A stretch of DNA of 7,064 nucleotides. Origin: Caldifarciminota bacterium. Its GTDB lineage: Bacteria; Hydrothermota; Hydrothermia; B15-G9. The stretch lies in the NCBI GenBank assembly GCA_027064565.1, contig JAMOPK010000352.1, positions 1 through 7,064 on the forward strand, in the 5' to 3' direction. Below the pieces are notes generated by a model, which worked only from the letters and a program-made list of their open reading frames with translations, was not told the origin of the DNA and did no database searches. The translations under genes were made by a program, and so were the position numbers. Below are positions 6,290-7,064 of the stretch, piece after piece. Each line of letters opens with the position of its first letter. Within the stretch, counting starts at the first letter, position 1.

Positions 6290-7064
6290 TTACTCCCTCG
6301 CCACGCCCTCCTCGTCAAGCTCGAAGTTCACTTTCAGGTTGAACGATTGCGGTGGGTTTTCGACGGTGCAGCCCTGAGCGTAGAACCAGTAGATGCCGGG
6401 CTCAGGAAAATCGATATAAATCCGTTCATTGTTGGTCGGTGATGTGGAACTTGCAACCTGCTCGTTTTTCTGGGGCTTGCCGTCGCCGTTTTTGTCGCGA
6501 TACAGGAAGATGTCGAGGTCGAGTCCTTCGGCATCGGACGCTGATGTCTCAAACAACATGAACCTCAAAGGCTTTTTGACCTCGAATTTCATGATCCAGC
6601 TTCCGGAAGGCAGCGTGTCGTCGGGGTTGTCCTGCCAGACCAGTTGGCCTTTGAACTCGCGTGTGGGCAGCACGGTGAACTCGACCGGGTCGCTTTCGCC
6701 GCGGTTGCCAGCGAGGTCTTCAACGGCAAGCCTTGCGGCGTAAGTTCCAGGCAACATCGGGCCGCCTTCGCCGGTCGCAAGCTCGTATTTCAATTCGCCG
6801 ACCTTGTGCAGGATGTGGCGGCCTTTGCCATAATCGACTTTCGACGACAGGTCGATCGATTTCACGACCGAATCGCCCTTGAGGATTTCGAGTTTCACGG
6901 ATTTCACGCCGAGGTTGTCGGTCACCTCTCCGCCGAAGGCTATCTCCTCACCGGATTTGACCCTGCTTTCCGCTGATTCGAGCCAGAGCGAGGCCATTGG
7001 CAGCTCAAGCGAATCGGTGAACGGGATTTCGAGTTTGACCTTCGCATAGGCGAACGGATCGGGA
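6290..7064 (-). CDS. C-terminal part of a secreted multidomain protein: Ig-like domain plus terminal beta-sandwich (5' end outside window)
   Basis: The reverse frame is open from the right edge to a TAA at 6290-6292, giving 257 visible residues; there is no reason to start at the internal Met at 6997, since 22 in-frame residues precede it. Visible residues about 23-132 form an Ig/Big-like beta domain: VTDNLGVKSVKLEIL, then GTYAARLAVEDLAGN and VEFTVL, the D-x-A-G-N turn being typical of bacterial extracellular Ig repeats. Residues about 137-250 resemble the C-terminal beta-sandwich (PPC-like) domains of secreted peptidases, notably Vpr-type subtilases: GLDLDIFLYRDKNGDG, then RIYIDFPEPGIYWFYAQG. 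D190-x-N-x-D-G through E201 fits a DxNxDGxxxxxE calcium-binding loop. No sorting signal or membrane anchor follows; the protein ends GVARE. A subtilisin-like catalytic domain upstream is an inference and cannot be seen. A terminator candidate follows at 6175-6197. Confidence 0.88.
   Translation of the reverse strand, partial: PDPFAYAKVKLEIPFTDSLELPMASLWLESAESRVKSGEEIAFGGEVTDNLGVKSVKLEILKGDSVVKSIDLSSKVDYGKGRHILHKVGELKYELATGEGGPMLPGTYAARLAVEDLAGNRGESDPVEFTVLPTREFKGQLVWQDNPDDTLPSGSWIMKFEVKKPLRFMLFETSASDAEGLDLDIFLYRDKNGDGKPQKNEQVASSTSPTNNERIYIDFPEPGIYWFYAQGCTVENPPQSFNLKVNFELDEEGVARE

Noticed and set aside
6644..6976. Plus-strand open frame of 110 codons over the right-hand gene
   Set aside because: It is antisense to the Ig-like domain coding sequence, has no ribosome-binding site and its translation resembles no protein family.

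Overview
The window is a stretch of bacterial chromosome, probably from an uncultured, moderate-GC, Gram-negative-type bacterium. The evidence is Shine-Dalgarno sites, Sec-type secretion, a tRNA queuosine gene and compact gene packing with 4-9 base overlaps. The phylum cannot be fixed from the sequence. I see no tRNA, rRNA, CRISPR array, insertion sequence or phage gene.

Layout, left to right. (1) Bases 1-970, minus strand: the N-terminal 323 residues of a secreted protein of unrecognised family, cut by the left edge just as a GGDD-type, beta-solenoid-like segment begins. (2) Bases 971-1238: a divergent intergenic region with two small inverted repeats and no convincing promoter. (3) Bases 1239-4163, plus strand: a probable two-gene unit, queA (queuosine biosynthesis) followed after 24 bases by a 626-residue polytopic membrane protein I do not recognise. 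(4) Bases 4155-6013, minus strand: a translationally coupled pair, an inositol monophosphatase family enzyme followed, with an ATGA start/stop overlap, by a family 4 glycosyltransferase. (5) Bases 6014-6289: intergenic DNA with a good minus-strand terminator candidate. (6) Bases 6290-7064, minus strand: the C-terminal end of a secreted multidomain protein with an Ig-like domain and a terminal beta-sandwich carrying a calcium-loop motif.

The plus-strand unit and the minus-strand pair converge and overlap by 9 bases. Their two TAA stop codons sit in the apex of a hairpin with a 7-bp stem followed by five T residues. This looks like an intrinsic terminator for the plus-strand operon built from the last codons of both genes, and it is the most striking structural feature here.

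Functionally the window mixes housekeeping (queA), probable glycoconjugate or cell-surface metabolism (phosphatase plus glycosyltransferase) and secreted proteins at both edges. I found no clear new multigene defence or biosynthetic system. The real unknowns are the 626-residue membrane protein and the secreted GGDD protein.
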